Of a DNA stretch of 64,000 bases, positions 25,693 to 33,295 are shown in pieces (the stretch's first letter is position 1; every line of letters begins with the position of its first letter). Where the stretch lies: the NCBI GenBank assembly GCA_016192995.1, contig JACPTB010000005.1, positions 1 to 64,000 on the forward strand, read 5' to 3'. Made by a program: the position numbers and the translations under genes. Source of the stretch: Candidatus Woesearchaeota archaeon. Lineage in GTDB: Archaea > Nanobdellota > Nanobdellia > Woesearchaeales > DSVV01. Below the pieces are notes generated by a model. It ran no database searches. It worked only from the letters and a program-made list of their open reading frames with translations, and had not been told where the DNA came from.

Positions 25693-25917
25693 GTTAATTT
25701 TACTGAGTAAAATTAACGTTGAGGGAAAGAGTGTTAAGAGCTCTGTTCCTTTTTTTCTTTTTAGTTTATTACATGAATTATTTCTGGTATTGAAACCTTT
25801 GCAAAGTTCTCTATTGAAACAAATATAATACCAGACATAAATAACTCATAAAAATTGTTATGTCTGGTAAACATTAGTAAGCGATTTATTTTATGATTTA
25901 CTTTTGTCGCTTACTAA
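25693..25917. repeat. Three consecutive hairpins after a lipoprotein gene
   Basis: Perfect inverted repeats: GTTAATTTTAC/GTAAAATTAAC (25693-25717), TACCAGACATAA/TTATGTCTGGTA (25829-25840 and 25858-25869) and TTAGTAAGCGA/TCGCTTACTAA (25874-25884 and 25907-25917). Between the first and second is CTTTGCAAAGTTCTCT (25797-25812), an empty half of the AGAGAACTTTGC palindrome family. No gene is visible in 25692-26001. Confidence 0.55.
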
Positions 25918-26001
25918 TAAATCAAAAAATTTATATAATAGTATAACTTATCAAGTTATATAACACCATAAGTTATAATATAAGAAGGTATAAGAGATAT
26001 A

Positions 26002-26142
26002 ATGCAAAAAAATAAAGGCAAAAAGGGATTAACGCATATTCATAGAATTAATGAAAAGCAAGTAGAATACAGAGATGTAACGTTGAAAGAAGCACAAGAA
26101 ATGATCGAAAAGATTGGAAAGAATTTAACAGAATATGGGTGA
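26002..26142 (+). CDS. Small basic protein, 46 aa, upstream of an HTH gene
   Basis: MQKNKGKKGLTHIHRINEKQ..., a basic start followed by an amphipathic helix (LKEAQEMIEKIGKNLTEYG). Its TGA overlaps the GTG start of the HTH gene (GTGA), showing translational coupling. Too short to assign; the layout suggests one half of a toxin-antitoxin-like or autoregulated pair. Confidence 0.45.
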   Translation: MQKNKGKKGLTHIHRINEKQVEYRDVTLKEAQEMIEKIGKNLTEYG

Positions 26143-26483
26143 GCATTATGCAAATTAAAATTGTTGAAAATATCAAAAATGAAATGGAAAAAGATATTCA
26201 AAATATAGAACAAGGAACAGCTTATCCTAAAAAAAAGATAGTTATGACTCCAGAAACCTTTTCAAAAGTATTTACACCGCAAAGAATTAGGCTATTAATG
26301 GCAATAAGAAAAAACAACATTAAGAGCATATCTGAACTAGCTCGGAATCTTAAAAGAAAGTTTGAAGCTGTTCATAGAGATATATCTTATTTAAAAGGTG
26401 TTGGACTAATTGCATTAGTTAAACAAAATAACAAAGTAATTCCAAAAGTATATGAAACTATAAAAATCCCTGCAATTGCATAA
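26139..26483 (+). CDS. Winged-helix transcriptional regulator (HVO_A0114-like)
   Basis: About 111-114 residues. The second half is a winged helix: PQRIRLLMAIRKNNIKSISELARNLKRKFEAVHRDISYL is the helix-turn-helix, and GVGLIALVKQNNKVIPKVYETIKI is the wing. The N terminus (KNEMEKDIQNIEQG) is a coiled linker with MTPETFSKVFTPQR leading in. This resembles archaeal HVO_A0114-type antitoxin/regulators. GTG at 26139 overlaps the upstream stop; ATG at 26148 is the alternative. Confidence 0.75.
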   Translation: MSIMQIKIVENIKNEMEKDIQNIEQGTAYPKKKIVMTPETFSKVFTPQRIRLLMAIRKNNIKSISELARNLKRKFEAVHRDISYLKGVGLIALVKQNNKVIPKVYETIKIPAIA

Positions 26484-26484
26484 G

Positions 26485-26743
26485 GCTCTGGTGAAAATCT
26501 TTCAGGTTTTATTAAAAATTACTATTTTTAATCCCTGAGATCCTTCGGATTCAGGTAGCGCCAGTTCAGCTTCATATGTGACTAAACATTGGATTTTTCT
26601 CTCTGAAACCTCGAAAAATCCCCGATGTTGACTAAGAAGAGCTTCACAAAATAGGCGCTAAAACTATACGAATCAAAGAAAGATTGAATAATATTTGACT
26701 TTCTTTGATGGTATATTGCTACGCAATACATTTTCACCAGAGC
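26485..26743 (+). repeat. Structured element type 1 (GCTCTGGTG arms)
   Basis: Outer arms GCTCTGGTGAAAAT and ATTTTCACCAGAGC, same 5' hairpins as the 18354 copy, core P1 GCGCC/GGCGC, P2 AGCTT/GAGCT, P3 GGATTTTTC/GAAAAATCC, apical TCTCTGAAACCTC. On the 3' side, after TAGGCGCTAAAACTA, this copy alone carries two further hairpins (ATCAAAGAAAG/CTTTCTTTGAT and TATTGC/GCAATA). Confidence 0.8.
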
Positions 26744-26789
26744 ATTACATAGGTTAACTTTTTAAAACAAACCGCTTTTTATAAGTATT

Positions 26790-27797
26790 ATGAGCTTATT
26801 ACCGTTTGAAAAAGAAGAACGAACCATATTTGTAAGAAAAGAAGCAGAAACTTCACCTAAATATGGCTGCAAACCTGAACAAAGATCAACTGAAGAACTA
26901 ATTGATTATGGCGTTGTTAATATTGATAAATGCGCAGGTCCAACTTCTCATCAAGTTTCTGCTTATGTTCAAAAAATTCTTGGAATTACAAAATCAGGGC
27001 ATTCTGGAACTTTAGACCCTAATGTAACAGGAGTTTTACCGGTAGCGCTTGGCAGAGGTACTCGTGTGGTGCAAGCATTGCTGACTGCAGGAAAAGAATA
27101 TATCTGTTTAATGCATCTTCATAAAGAATTATCCGAAGATAAGATTAGAGAAGTGTGCAATTTATTTGTTGGCAAAATAAAACAAATGCCGCCTATTAAA
27201 TCTGCCGTTAAAAGGCAATGGCGATATAGAAAAGTATATTATATCAAGATTTTAGAAATTAAAGACAAAGATGTTCTCTTCTTAGTTGGCTGCCAGGCAG
27301 GAACCTATATTAGAAAATTATGCTCAGATATTGGCCAAGAAGTTGGTGGAGCGCACATGGCTGAATTACGCAGAACAAAAGCAGGACCTTTTAATGAGCA
27401 AACTGCATTCTGCACTTTGCAGGATTTAACTGATGCATTTCATTATTATAAAGAAGAAAAAAATGATACTTATTTGCGTACATTAATTCAACCTATTGAA
27501 AAAGCAGTCGAGCATTTGCCTAAAGTTTGGGTTTTTGACCAAACAGTGAATACCCTCTGCAATGGCGCAAGCTTAAAATGCCCTGGCATAAGCAAAGTAA
27601 CTTCAAATGTTCAACTTGATGATCCCCTTGCTGTAATGACGTTAAAAGATGAGTTGATTGGCTTAGGAAAAGCAGTAATGATCAGCAAAGATATGCTCAG
27701 TGACAAAGGCATTGCTGTTAAACTCGAGCAGGTATTTATGAAATCAGGAATCTATCCCAAATTTGAGAAGATTAAAGAAAATAAGGATGTTGAATAA
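26790..27797 (+). CDS. cbf5: tRNA/rRNA pseudouridine synthase Cbf5 (dyskerin homologue)
   Basis: Catalytic subunit of archaeal H/ACA ribonucleoproteins. The TruB-type core has NIDKCAGPTSHQVSAYV, SGHSGTLDPNVTGVLPVALG with the catalytic Asp, KEYICLMHLH and RELRRTKAGPF-like AELRRTKAGPFNE. The C-terminal PUA domain spans about 245-325 (VWVFDQTVNTLCNGASLKCPG to GIAVKLEQVFM). About 335 residues, the normal archaeal length. Implies H/ACA guide RNAs and Nop10/Gar1/L7Ae elsewhere in the genome. Confidence 0.95.
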   Translation: MSLLPFEKEERTIFVRKEAETSPKYGCKPEQRSTEELIDYGVVNIDKCAGPTSHQVSAYVQKILGITKSGHSGTLDPNVTGVLPVALGRGTRVVQALLTAGKEYICLMHLHKELSEDKIREVCNLFVGKIKQMPPIKSAVKRQWRYRKVYYIKILEIKDKDVLFLVGCQAGTYIRKLCSDIGQEVGGAHMAELRRTKAGPFNEQTAFCTLQDLTDAFHYYKEEKNDTYLRTLIQPIEKAVEHLPKVWVFDQTVNTLCNGASLKCPGISKVTSNVQLDDPLAVMTLKDELIGLGKAVMISKDMLSDKGIAVKLEQVFMKSGIYPKFEKIKENKDVE

Positions 27798-27834
27798 TAA
27801 CAAACTATATTAACACTAACATTCTCGATTACCT

Positions 27835-28350
27835 ATGCTAAGCTTTGAAGAACTTAACCAATTTAATTGGTTTATTTTTGAAGATGATATTCTCGGATCA
27901 GAACAATTGTATCCTGAATCAATTCGATCAACAGCAGAAGAATTTCTTGAACTTTTAAATACGCCTGCTGTAATTGCCTTAACACTTCAATTTAAAGACA
28001 AATATATTGGGAATATTATTGGCTGCCCGTTATCAGCTGATGAAATTAAAGAATTTGGATTGGAAACAACGATCACTAAACACCCTTCAAAAATAATGTA
28101 TTTATTCAATTATGTTATTGACAAGAATTTTCAAGGCAATGGTTATGGACAGGATTTGTTATTAGCATTCTGTAAAATTGCAAAACAGCGAGGCTATGAA
28201 ACAGTTATGGGGCATTTTCGAAAAAATGAATCTTTGCTAGTAGCTAAAAAGCTTTGCGCCGAAGAAAAGAAAGCTTTTCCTAATTGGGAGAATACAGGAG
28301 AAGAGTACATTTTATGTGAATTGGATTTGAATAAGATTGAAACAGTGTAG
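27835..28350 (+). CDS. GNAT-family N-acetyltransferase
   Basis: A 171-residue acetyl-CoA-dependent acyltransferase. The acetyl-CoA motif A is YVIDKNFQGNGYGQDLLLAFCKIAKQRGYETVMG (Q/N-G-x-G-x-G pattern), followed by HFRKNESLLVAKKL. Substrate cannot be told. Located 37 bp downstream of cbf5 and may be cotranscribed. Confidence 0.8.
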   Translation: MLSFEELNQFNWFIFEDDILGSEQLYPESIRSTAEEFLELLNTPAVIALTLQFKDKYIGNIIGCPLSADEIKEFGLETTITKHPSKIMYLFNYVIDKNFQGNGYGQDLLLAFCKIAKQRGYETVMGHFRKNESLLVAKKLCAEEKKAFPNWENTGEEYILCELDLNKIETV

Positions 28351-28370
28351 AAAATCCCCCCTATTCTTTT

Positions 28371-28458
28371 CGAAGATTTCGAAAGAGTTACATTTTATTT
28401 TTAAACTGTTCGGAAACTTTACAAAATTCTCGGAAACGTTTACGGATTTTTCGGAAAT
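28371..28458 (+). promoter_or_regulatory. CGGAAA iterons upstream of a TA pair
   Basis: CGAAG/CGAAAG/CGGAAAC/CGGAAAC/CGGAT/CGGAAAT start at 28371, 28380, 28411, 28431, 28443 and 28452, spacings close to one or two helical turns. They lie 40-125 bp before the 28497 toxin-antitoxin pair, where an autoregulatory operator is expected. A similar array occurs at 53794-53840. Confidence 0.35.
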
Positions 28459-28496
28459 ATTAATGATTTTTTCAACGTAGGTTTTTTAAGGAGTTC

Positions 28497-28868
28497 GTGA
28501 ACAAGAAGTCTATGGATTTTAATAATAATGACAAAATCGATGATAAAACACAAGATTTAAATACATATGTTGATGACATATGTTTAGACATACTTCCTTT
28601 AGCCACTTATAAGGGACTGAAAGTATCTTGTAGTAAAAGTGCTTTACGAGAGCTGACTAAACATGAGAAAAATATTGAGGATATATTAGAAATACTTCAT
28701 AAAGGGTATGAAGCACCAAGGAAAAGAAAGAGAAATACTATAGAAAAATGGTTGAATAAAGGGAATAAAACATACAATGTTGTTATTGTTCAAGATTATT
28801 TCCGCATACTTAATGAAAAAGTATGGTTAGTAACACACTTTGGAAAATTTACCAGGAAATTACTATGA
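28497..28868 (+). CDS. DUF4258-like toxin candidate
   Basis: The core VSCSKSALRELTKHEKNIEDILEILHKGYEAPRKRKR...TYNVVIVQDYFRI...WLVTHFGKFTRKLL (given here in pieces) follows the DUF4258 pattern: helix with alternating charged residues, then strands ending in H-F-G/K. Such proteins pair with YgiT/AbrB antitoxins, as here. About 40 extra N-terminal polar residues are unusual. GTG start has AAGGAG only 3 nt away; ATG at 28509 is possible. Stop overlaps the next gene (ATGA). Confidence 0.65.
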   Translation: MNKKSMDFNNNDKIDDKTQDLNTYVDDICLDILPLATYKGLKVSCSKSALRELTKHEKNIEDILEILHKGYEAPRKRKRNTIEKWLNKGNKTYNVVIVQDYFRILNEKVWLVTHFGKFTRKLL

Positions 28869-29167
28869 AATGCCAGACATGTAATAAACAAATGAAGTAT
28901 AAAACTAATCTACGATTTAATCAGTATACTTTGCGAGGATATAAATGTTCTTGCGGTGAAGAATATTATCATCCAGAAGATACTCAACGAGTCTTAATGA
29001 TGAATAAACTGCAGAAACAAGCAATAAAAGCAAAACTAGGCAGAATTAGAAGCAACCTTATTCTAAGATTGCCTAAAGATGTTGAAACAGCATTAAATTT
29101 CCATGAAGGTGAAAAAGTTATTCTTAAAATAGAAAAAGATTGTTTGAAAATTAAACCATGTGTTTAA
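28865..29167 (+). CDS. YgiT-type zinc finger plus AbrB antitoxin
   Basis: The N-terminal zinc ribbon is MKCQTCNKQM...YKCSCGEEYY (CxxC twice), followed after a linker by an AbrB/SpoVT strand pair (RSNLILRLPKDVETALNF, GEKVILKIEKDCLKI). This zinc-ribbon plus DNA-binding layout is that of MqsA-like antitoxins. Overlaps the upstream toxin candidate by 4 bp. Start 28865 is chosen because it begins at the zinc ribbon; the longer frame adds unrelated residues from within the toxin gene. Confidence 0.8.
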   Translation: MKCQTCNKQMKYKTNLRFNQYTLRGYKCSCGEEYYHPEDTQRVLMMNKLQKQAIKAKLGRIRSNLILRLPKDVETALNFHEGEKVILKIEKDCLKIKPCV

Positions 29168-29170
29168 GAC

Positions 29171-29331
29171 GGCTCCAGTGAAAATCTCGGCATAGCCTCG
29201 GTTTTGGTGCCGTGATTATCTCACCTATGTTAACAAGGAAAAAATTCCCATTGGAATTTCCTTTTTTCCCACATATCAATTAGAAAGATAATCACCAGCA
29301 TGGCACCAAAAACTACATTTTCACCGGAGCC
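29171..29331 (+). repeat. Structured element type B
   Basis: Outer arms GGCTCCAGTGAAAAT and ATTTTCACCGGAGCC (T-G and other wobble allowed); 5' hairpin CTCGGCATAGCCTCGG; P1 GGTGCC/GGCACC; GTGATTATC/GATAATCAC; then a conserved inner hairpin GGAAAAAATTCC/GGAATTTCCTTTTTTCC. Shares the outer module (AATCTCGGC...GCCTCGGTTTTGG and CCAAAAACT) with type 1 copies but has a different core. Other copies at 41936 and 51155. Confidence 0.8.
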
Positions 29332-29339
29332 GCTTAAGA

Positions 29340-29978
29340 CTATATCTTTATTTGATCATATTTATCAACAATAACATCTGCTCCTCGCAAATGTTCTTTA
29401 GTAAATGTTGTTGTCAACGCAACACATTTCATTCCGGCATTTTTTGCTGCTTTAATGCCATTAGGCGAATCTTCAATTACGATACAATGTTCAGGTTTAA
29501 CTCCTAACTGTTCTGCAGCGAATAGAAAAACTGCAGGATCTGGTTTAGGAACATGATTGACATCTGCAATTGAATAAATATTATTATTAAATAATGAATA
29601 TATCTTTAACTTTTTTTCAATGAGATCTATAAACATCTGGCCTGATGCAGTTGCAACGCAAGTTTTAAGCTGCTGTTGCTTTACTTTTTTAAAAAACACT
29701 AAAAAACCAGGAATAAAATCAATCTCTTTATTGTAATAATCCATAACTAATTTTCTTCGCTCATCAATAAAATCATCAATCTTAATATCAAGATCATAAT
29801 AATCAAGCAAAATACCGCAGCTTTCTCTAAAGCCTTTTCCAACACACATTACTTTCAGTATGTCTCGCTGGTAGTTTTTACCATACTTTTTAAGAGCTTC
29901 AGCAGTAGCTTTGTCCCAAATACCTTCTGAGTCAACAATCACTCCATCCATGTCAAATATAACTGCTGTTATAACCAT
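29340..29978 (-). CDS. HAD-superfamily hydrolase (beta-phosphoglucomutase-like)
   Basis: Motif I AVIFDMDGVIVDSEG with the nucleophile Asp, motif II VATASG, the motif III Lys around HVPKPDPAVF, and motif IV VIEDSPNGIKAAKNAGMK fit subfamily I phosphatases/phosphoglucomutases. About 212 residues. Substrate unclear. Start 29978 (MVITAVIF) is favoured: a TGTATAACA box lies about 22-30 bp upstream; the longer frame begins in a direct repeat flanking the neighbouring structured element. Confidence 0.85.
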   Translation of the reverse strand: MVITAVIFDMDGVIVDSEGIWDKATAEALKKYGKNYQRDILKVMCVGKGFRESCGILLDYYDLDIKIDDFIDERRKLVMDYYNKEIDFIPGFLVFFKKVKQQQLKTCVATASGQMFIDLIEKKLKIYSLFNNNIYSIADVNHVPKPDPAVFLFAAEQLGVKPEHCIVIEDSPNGIKAAKNAGMKCVALTTTFTKEHLRGADVIVDKYDQIKI

Positions 29979-30033
29979 AACAATCAACTTTTGCATCTTG
30001 TTATACATTTTCTACAGAGCCATTAATACCAAC

Positions 30034-30192
30034 TGTGTAGAAAATCTCGGCATAGCCTCGGTTTTGGCATCAGTTCGGCTTGTGATATACTTGCTTTATT
30101 GGATTTTTCTCTCTGGCACTCCGAAAAATCCCCACACATGACCTTGAAGAGCCTCACAAAAAGATGCCAAAAACTACATTTTCTACACAGCC
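30034..30192 (+). repeat. Structured element type 1, GGCATC variant, with flanking direct repeats
   Basis: Outer arms CTGTGTAGAAAAT and ATTTTCTACACAG; 5' hairpin CTCGGCATAGCCTCGG; P1 GTTTTGGCATC/GATGCCAAAAAC; GTTC; P2 GGCTT with GAGCC (T-G); P3 GGATTTTTC/GAAAAATCC; apical TCTCTGGCACTCC. Flanked by a diverged direct repeat (ATTTTCTACA-G/C-AGCCATTAA-T/C-ACCA) at about 30007-30030 and 30178-30202. Confidence 0.8.
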
Positions 30193-30209
30193 ATTAACAC
30201 CAGTATATT

Positions 30210-30218
30210 TATAAAACT
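30210..30218 (+). promoter_or_regulatory. TATA box of the deoxyhypusine synthase operon
   Basis: TTTATAAAA lies 20-28 bp before the ATG at 30238 and no ribosome binding site is present; a leaderless promoter placed directly after the right arm of the structured element. Confidence 0.5.
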
Positions 30219-30237
30219 AACCCTATTTTTCTCTCTT

Positions 30238-31317
30238 ATGCATAAAGAAATTGTTGATAGCAAAGAACCAAGCAAAGAAAAGTTTGAAAAAGCAAAAGAA
30301 AGAGTATTTTTAAAACCAACTGCTACCTTAGATGAATGGATTAAAGTAAAAGGGTATGACTTTGAAAAACCATTTGCCATTGATGCGTTTCTAGACAGTT
30401 ATTTTACTACTGGTTTTCAAGCAACTGATTTGCGATTAGCCATTGAAATTTGCAGAGAAATGCGTAAAGACAATGCTACCATCTTCTTTGGCTTTACTTC
30501 AAATATGGTAAGCTGTGGATTACGGGAAATAATTGCCTATCTTGTCAAACATAAACTAATTCATGTACTTGTGACAACTGCTGGAGGCATAGAAGAAGAT
30601 ATTATTAAAACAAAAAAGTCATTTGTTATTGGAAGCTACCATACACCAGGAAATGTCTTGCTTGATCAAGGAATCAATCGAACAGGAAATCTATTCATTC
30701 CCAATGACCGATACCTTGAACTGCACCGTTTACTTGAACCATTTTTTATGAGATTATATCACCAGCAAAAACAAACAGGCAAGATAATTAATACCAAAGA
30801 TTTTATTTTCGAGCTTGGCAAAGAAGTCAAAGATGAAAATTCTATTTATTATTGGACAACAAAACATAATATTCCTGTATTTTGTCCTGCATTGACTGAT
30901 GGAGCTATAGGAGATGCATTATATTTTTTTAAGAAAAAATATCCTGATTTTAAAATTGATATGGCAGATGATATTGTTGCAATAACTGATATTGCGCTCA
31001 ACGCTGAGAAAACAGGTATTATTGCGTTAGGCGGAAGCATGCCAAAGCATCATATTGCTAATGCAAACTTGTTTAGAGAAGGAGCTGATTACGCAGTCTA
31101 TATCACGACAGCAGCAGAATATGAGGGTTCAAATGCAGGAGCAAATATTGAGGAAGCCAAAAGCTGGGGCAAAGTCAAATCAAACGCGCCAAACGTTAAA
31201 GTAAACGGCGAAGCAAGTATTTTATTTCCCCTGCTTGTAGCAGGAGCATTTAGAAAAGAGCTTGATTTAGATCATACTAAAAGTATTTGGACGGAAATTA
31301 AGGATAAAGAATTATAA
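30238..31317 (+). CDS. dys: Deoxyhypusine synthase
   Basis: Transfers the aminobutyl group of spermidine to a lysine of aIF5A using NAD+. The 359-residue chain has FGFTSNMVSCGLREIIAYL, VTTAGGIEEDIIK, GSYHTPGNVLLDQGINRTGNL, FCPALTDGAIGDAL, TAAEYEGSNAGANIEEAKSWG and the lysine-containing VKVNGEASILFPLLV, all in family order. First gene of a probable operon with the lipid-kinase-like gene 1 bp downstream. Confidence 0.95.
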   Translation: MHKEIVDSKEPSKEKFEKAKERVFLKPTATLDEWIKVKGYDFEKPFAIDAFLDSYFTTGFQATDLRLAIEICREMRKDNATIFFGFTSNMVSCGLREIIAYLVKHKLIHVLVTTAGGIEEDIIKTKKSFVIGSYHTPGNVLLDQGINRTGNLFIPNDRYLELHRLLEPFFMRLYHQQKQTGKIINTKDFIFELGKEVKDENSIYYWTTKHNIPVFCPALTDGAIGDALYFFKKKYPDFKIDMADDIVAITDIALNAEKTGIIALGGSMPKHHIANANLFREGADYAVYITTAAEYEGSNAGANIEEAKSWGKVKSNAPNVKVNGEASILFPLLVAGAFRKELDLDHTKSIWTEIKDKEL

Positions 31318-31318
31318 T

Positions 31319-32494
31319 ATGAATAAGATGATACCTATGTTCTTACCTCACGAAATATCTGGAATAAGACAAGAGTTTGAAAGACGTGGAGTATATGGAA
31401 TAGTTAATGGTTATGCCGGCGGAGTTAAAGCAAATGGATTAACCAGTGAACTTCAAGGTATTGGGTTTGATGTTTCTTCACGTCAAGAACATACTTCTTT
31501 ATTTGCCACCCAAGTTGCTTGCAAAAACCCAAAGCTTGTCACTATTGTTGGCGGCGATGGAACATTGGAAGTTGTTGTTGGAGCATTAGTAAGAGAATTC
31601 CAAGATGCAGGAAAATCACTTGAATCAATTCCACCAATTTATCCCTGTCCATTAGGAACTGAAAATAAATTAGCTGCAGAATTAAAACTACCCGGGCATA
31701 GACTACATCCACAACGGCATAAACGTGCATTACTAGGTTTACTTGAATACGTAGCTTTGATGGAAGATGGTGATAAAAGAAGATTATCTTGGAGAACATT
31801 TAGAACAGTGCCTATCAATGTTATGAAAGTAACGTTAAATGAAGGTGCCTATATTAAACCAATGTATGTAACTGATTTTGGTTTTGGCATAAGCTCAAGA
31901 TTAGTGAGTTCAGGTTATGGTGTTGGAGAAGATGATTTTGATCAACATACAGGAAAACTTAAGCCAACTACTAACAGACAAAGTTCATTAAAAACTAACA
32001 TCAGAGCGTTTCTTCAAGGATGTCATGATGTTGTCAGAAGAGAAGGCATTGCTGCGCCAGTCAGTATTGATCATCTTACTTTTGAACAACATAGATTTGG
32101 CGACAAAAAACAAGATGACAACATAACAAGCTATGGCGGCTTTGTTTCAACAGTAAGAGAATTATTGTTTGGATTTTCTCCATTTTATGCAGTGCAGTAT
32201 GGCAGCGGCAGAGCACAAACAATTATTGTACAATCACATCCAGGATGGTTAATCCCCCAAATCCCTTCAATATATTTTGGATGGAAATTACGAGGAGATG
32301 TTACTAATGAACTCGCCACTTATTTGGAATTTACTTTTAGCCAGCCTGAGATGGTACAAGCAGCTGGTGAATTATATCGCGTTGAGAAAGTTTCTATCCA
32401 AGTTCTGCCAGAACCATTGATTTTTGTCACGCGACAAAGGAGAGGATATCTTGAAAGAAATGTTGTTGCCGGAAGAAAAGCACAGTATTTTTGA
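31319..32494 (+). CDS. Diacylglycerol/sphingosine-kinase-like protein
   Basis: The NAD-kinase-like catalytic fold shows LVTIVGGDGTLEVVVGAL (GGDGT) and YPCPLGTENKLAAEL (the G-T-x-N motif), as in DAGK/YegS proteins. A long middle region (170-330) with DFGFGISSRLV and a C-terminal region PEMVQAAGELYRVEKVSIQVLPEPLIFV complete the two-domain layout. Substrate probably a lipid alcohol; not certain. The start follows the dys stop at once, so translation is coupled. Its stop is 6 bp before tRNA-Ala. Confidence 0.8.
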   Translation: MNKMIPMFLPHEISGIRQEFERRGVYGIVNGYAGGVKANGLTSELQGIGFDVSSRQEHTSLFATQVACKNPKLVTIVGGDGTLEVVVGALVREFQDAGKSLESIPPIYPCPLGTENKLAAELKLPGHRLHPQRHKRALLGLLEYVALMEDGDKRRLSWRTFRTVPINVMKVTLNEGAYIKPMYVTDFGFGISSRLVSSGYGVGEDDFDQHTGKLKPTTNRQSSLKTNIRAFLQGCHDVVRREGIAAPVSIDHLTFEQHRFGDKKQDDNITSYGGFVSTVRELLFGFSPFYAVQYGSGRAQTIIVQSHPGWLIPQIPSIYFGWKLRGDVTNELATYLEFTFSQPEMVQAAGELYRVEKVSIQVLPEPLIFVTRQRRGYLERNVVAGRKAQYF

Positions 32495-32500
32495 ATATAA

Positions 32501-32575
32501 AGGCCAGTAGTTAAATCCGGTCATAACGCTTGGCTGGCAGCCGAGAGGCTTCGGGTTCAAATCCCGACTGGTCCA
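32501..32575 (+). tRNA. tRNA-Ala (GGC)
   Basis: All arms fold: acceptor AGGCCAG with CTGGTCC (G3-T70 pair, the alanine identity element), D-stem GTTA/TAAC with GG in the loop, anticodon stem CTTGG/CCGAG with loop CTGGCAG giving anticodon GGC, variable loop AGGCT, T-arm TCGGG-TTCAAAT-CCCGA, discriminator A; CCA is not encoded. A15-T48 fits the Levitt pair. Base 1 is A opposite C72, an unusual mismatch. It begins 7 bp after the preceding stop codon. Confidence 0.88.
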
Positions 32576-32597
32576 TTTCTTTGATTTGAAGCCGCAA

Positions 32598-32646
32598 TGT
32601 AGAAAATCTCGGCATAGCCTCGGTTTTGGCATCAGTTCGGCTTGTT
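32598..32646 (+). repeat. Structured element type 1, 5' fragment
   Basis: ATGTAGAAAATC, CTCGGCATAGCCTCGG, TTTTGGCATCAGTTCGGCTTGT match the 5' half of the 30034 copy; the apical hairpin and 3' half are missing. A truncated remnant 22 bp after tRNA-Ala. Confidence 0.7.
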
Positions 32647-32699
32647 AAGAGTGCCATTTGAAGCAAAAAATTTATAATATGCTTATACAAAGTATCATT

Positions 32700-32891
32700 A
32701 TGAGCCCAAAAGATAAAAAACAAGATACCTATAACTACAAAGGGTGGCTGCATTCAGATTCATTTCTAAAAAGAGCATTTGCTGTCTGGGGGCATTTTAT
32801 AACAGCGCATTTGATTATTATTTTTGGTGTTATGATATCTGTAGGTATAATTTTTCTCTTAATAGCACTTTTAGGATGGCTGGTTAAGTAA
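32700..32891 (+). CDS. Small single-span membrane protein, 63 aa
   Basis: Polar N terminus with YNYKGWLHSDSFLKRAFAVWGH followed by one long hydrophobic helix (LIIIFGVMISVGIIFLLIALLGWL). Resembles small archaeal membrane proteins of unknown role. Start at 32700 (MSPKDKK) preferred to 32658, which reads through AT-rich sequence beside the repeat fragment. Confidence 0.6.
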   Translation: MSPKDKKQDTYNYKGWLHSDSFLKRAFAVWGHFITAHLIIIFGVMISVGIIFLLIALLGWLVK

Positions 32892-32897
32892 TCTTAT

Positions 32898-32918
32898 GAG
32901 AACTTTGCAAAGTTTTCT
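32898..32918. repeat. Empty AGAACTTTGC palindrome
   Basis: GAGAACTTTGCAAAGTTTTCT is the outer-arm palindrome of the 22114/23628/52584/54993/59521 elements with no core between the arms. It lies between the 32700 gene and the DUF357 stop. It is either an unoccupied site or the scar of a lost element. Confidence 0.6.
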
Positions 32919-33253
32919 TATTTCACTTCGTTCTTCGCATCAACCGTAAATAACACATTATCTCCATCAACATCAAACAAGCCTAATCGTGCGCCTGCAT
33001 CAAGCCAGCCATGTGCATAATTTAATGCTGCGAATGCATTGACTATTTCACCTTTTTTCTTAAAATGCTCTGCATCATCATAATAACGTTGCGCCATATC
33101 CAAGAAATCTGCTGCAGCCGCTTTCCAATCTAATTTTTCCTTTGCATTTTCTTTGCCTATTTTAACTTTTTTCAAAGCTCTGCCTGTTATATCAAAGTAT
33201 TTTGTTAATTTCTCTTCCTTGATAAGATTTGTTTGATGATTTGTTTTATTCAT
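32918..33253 (-). CDS. DUF357-family protein
   Basis: About 111 residues, all helical: LTKYFDITGRALKKVKI, AADFLDMAQRYYDDAEHFKKKGEIVNAFAALNYAHGWLDAG is the signature of archaeal DUF357, ending LGLFDVDGDNVLFTV. Function unknown in the family. ATG at 33253 has AGGTTAAT and a TATA-like box upstream; the other ATG is at 33268. Confidence 0.85.
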   Translation of the reverse strand: MNKTNHQTNLIKEEKLTKYFDITGRALKKVKIGKENAKEKLDWKAAAADFLDMAQRYYDDAEHFKKKGEIVNAFAALNYAHGWLDAGARLGLFDVDGDNVLFTVDAKNEVK

Positions 33254-33295
33254 AATTAACCTACTCATAATTGTGTATTTATATTTTTTAACAAA

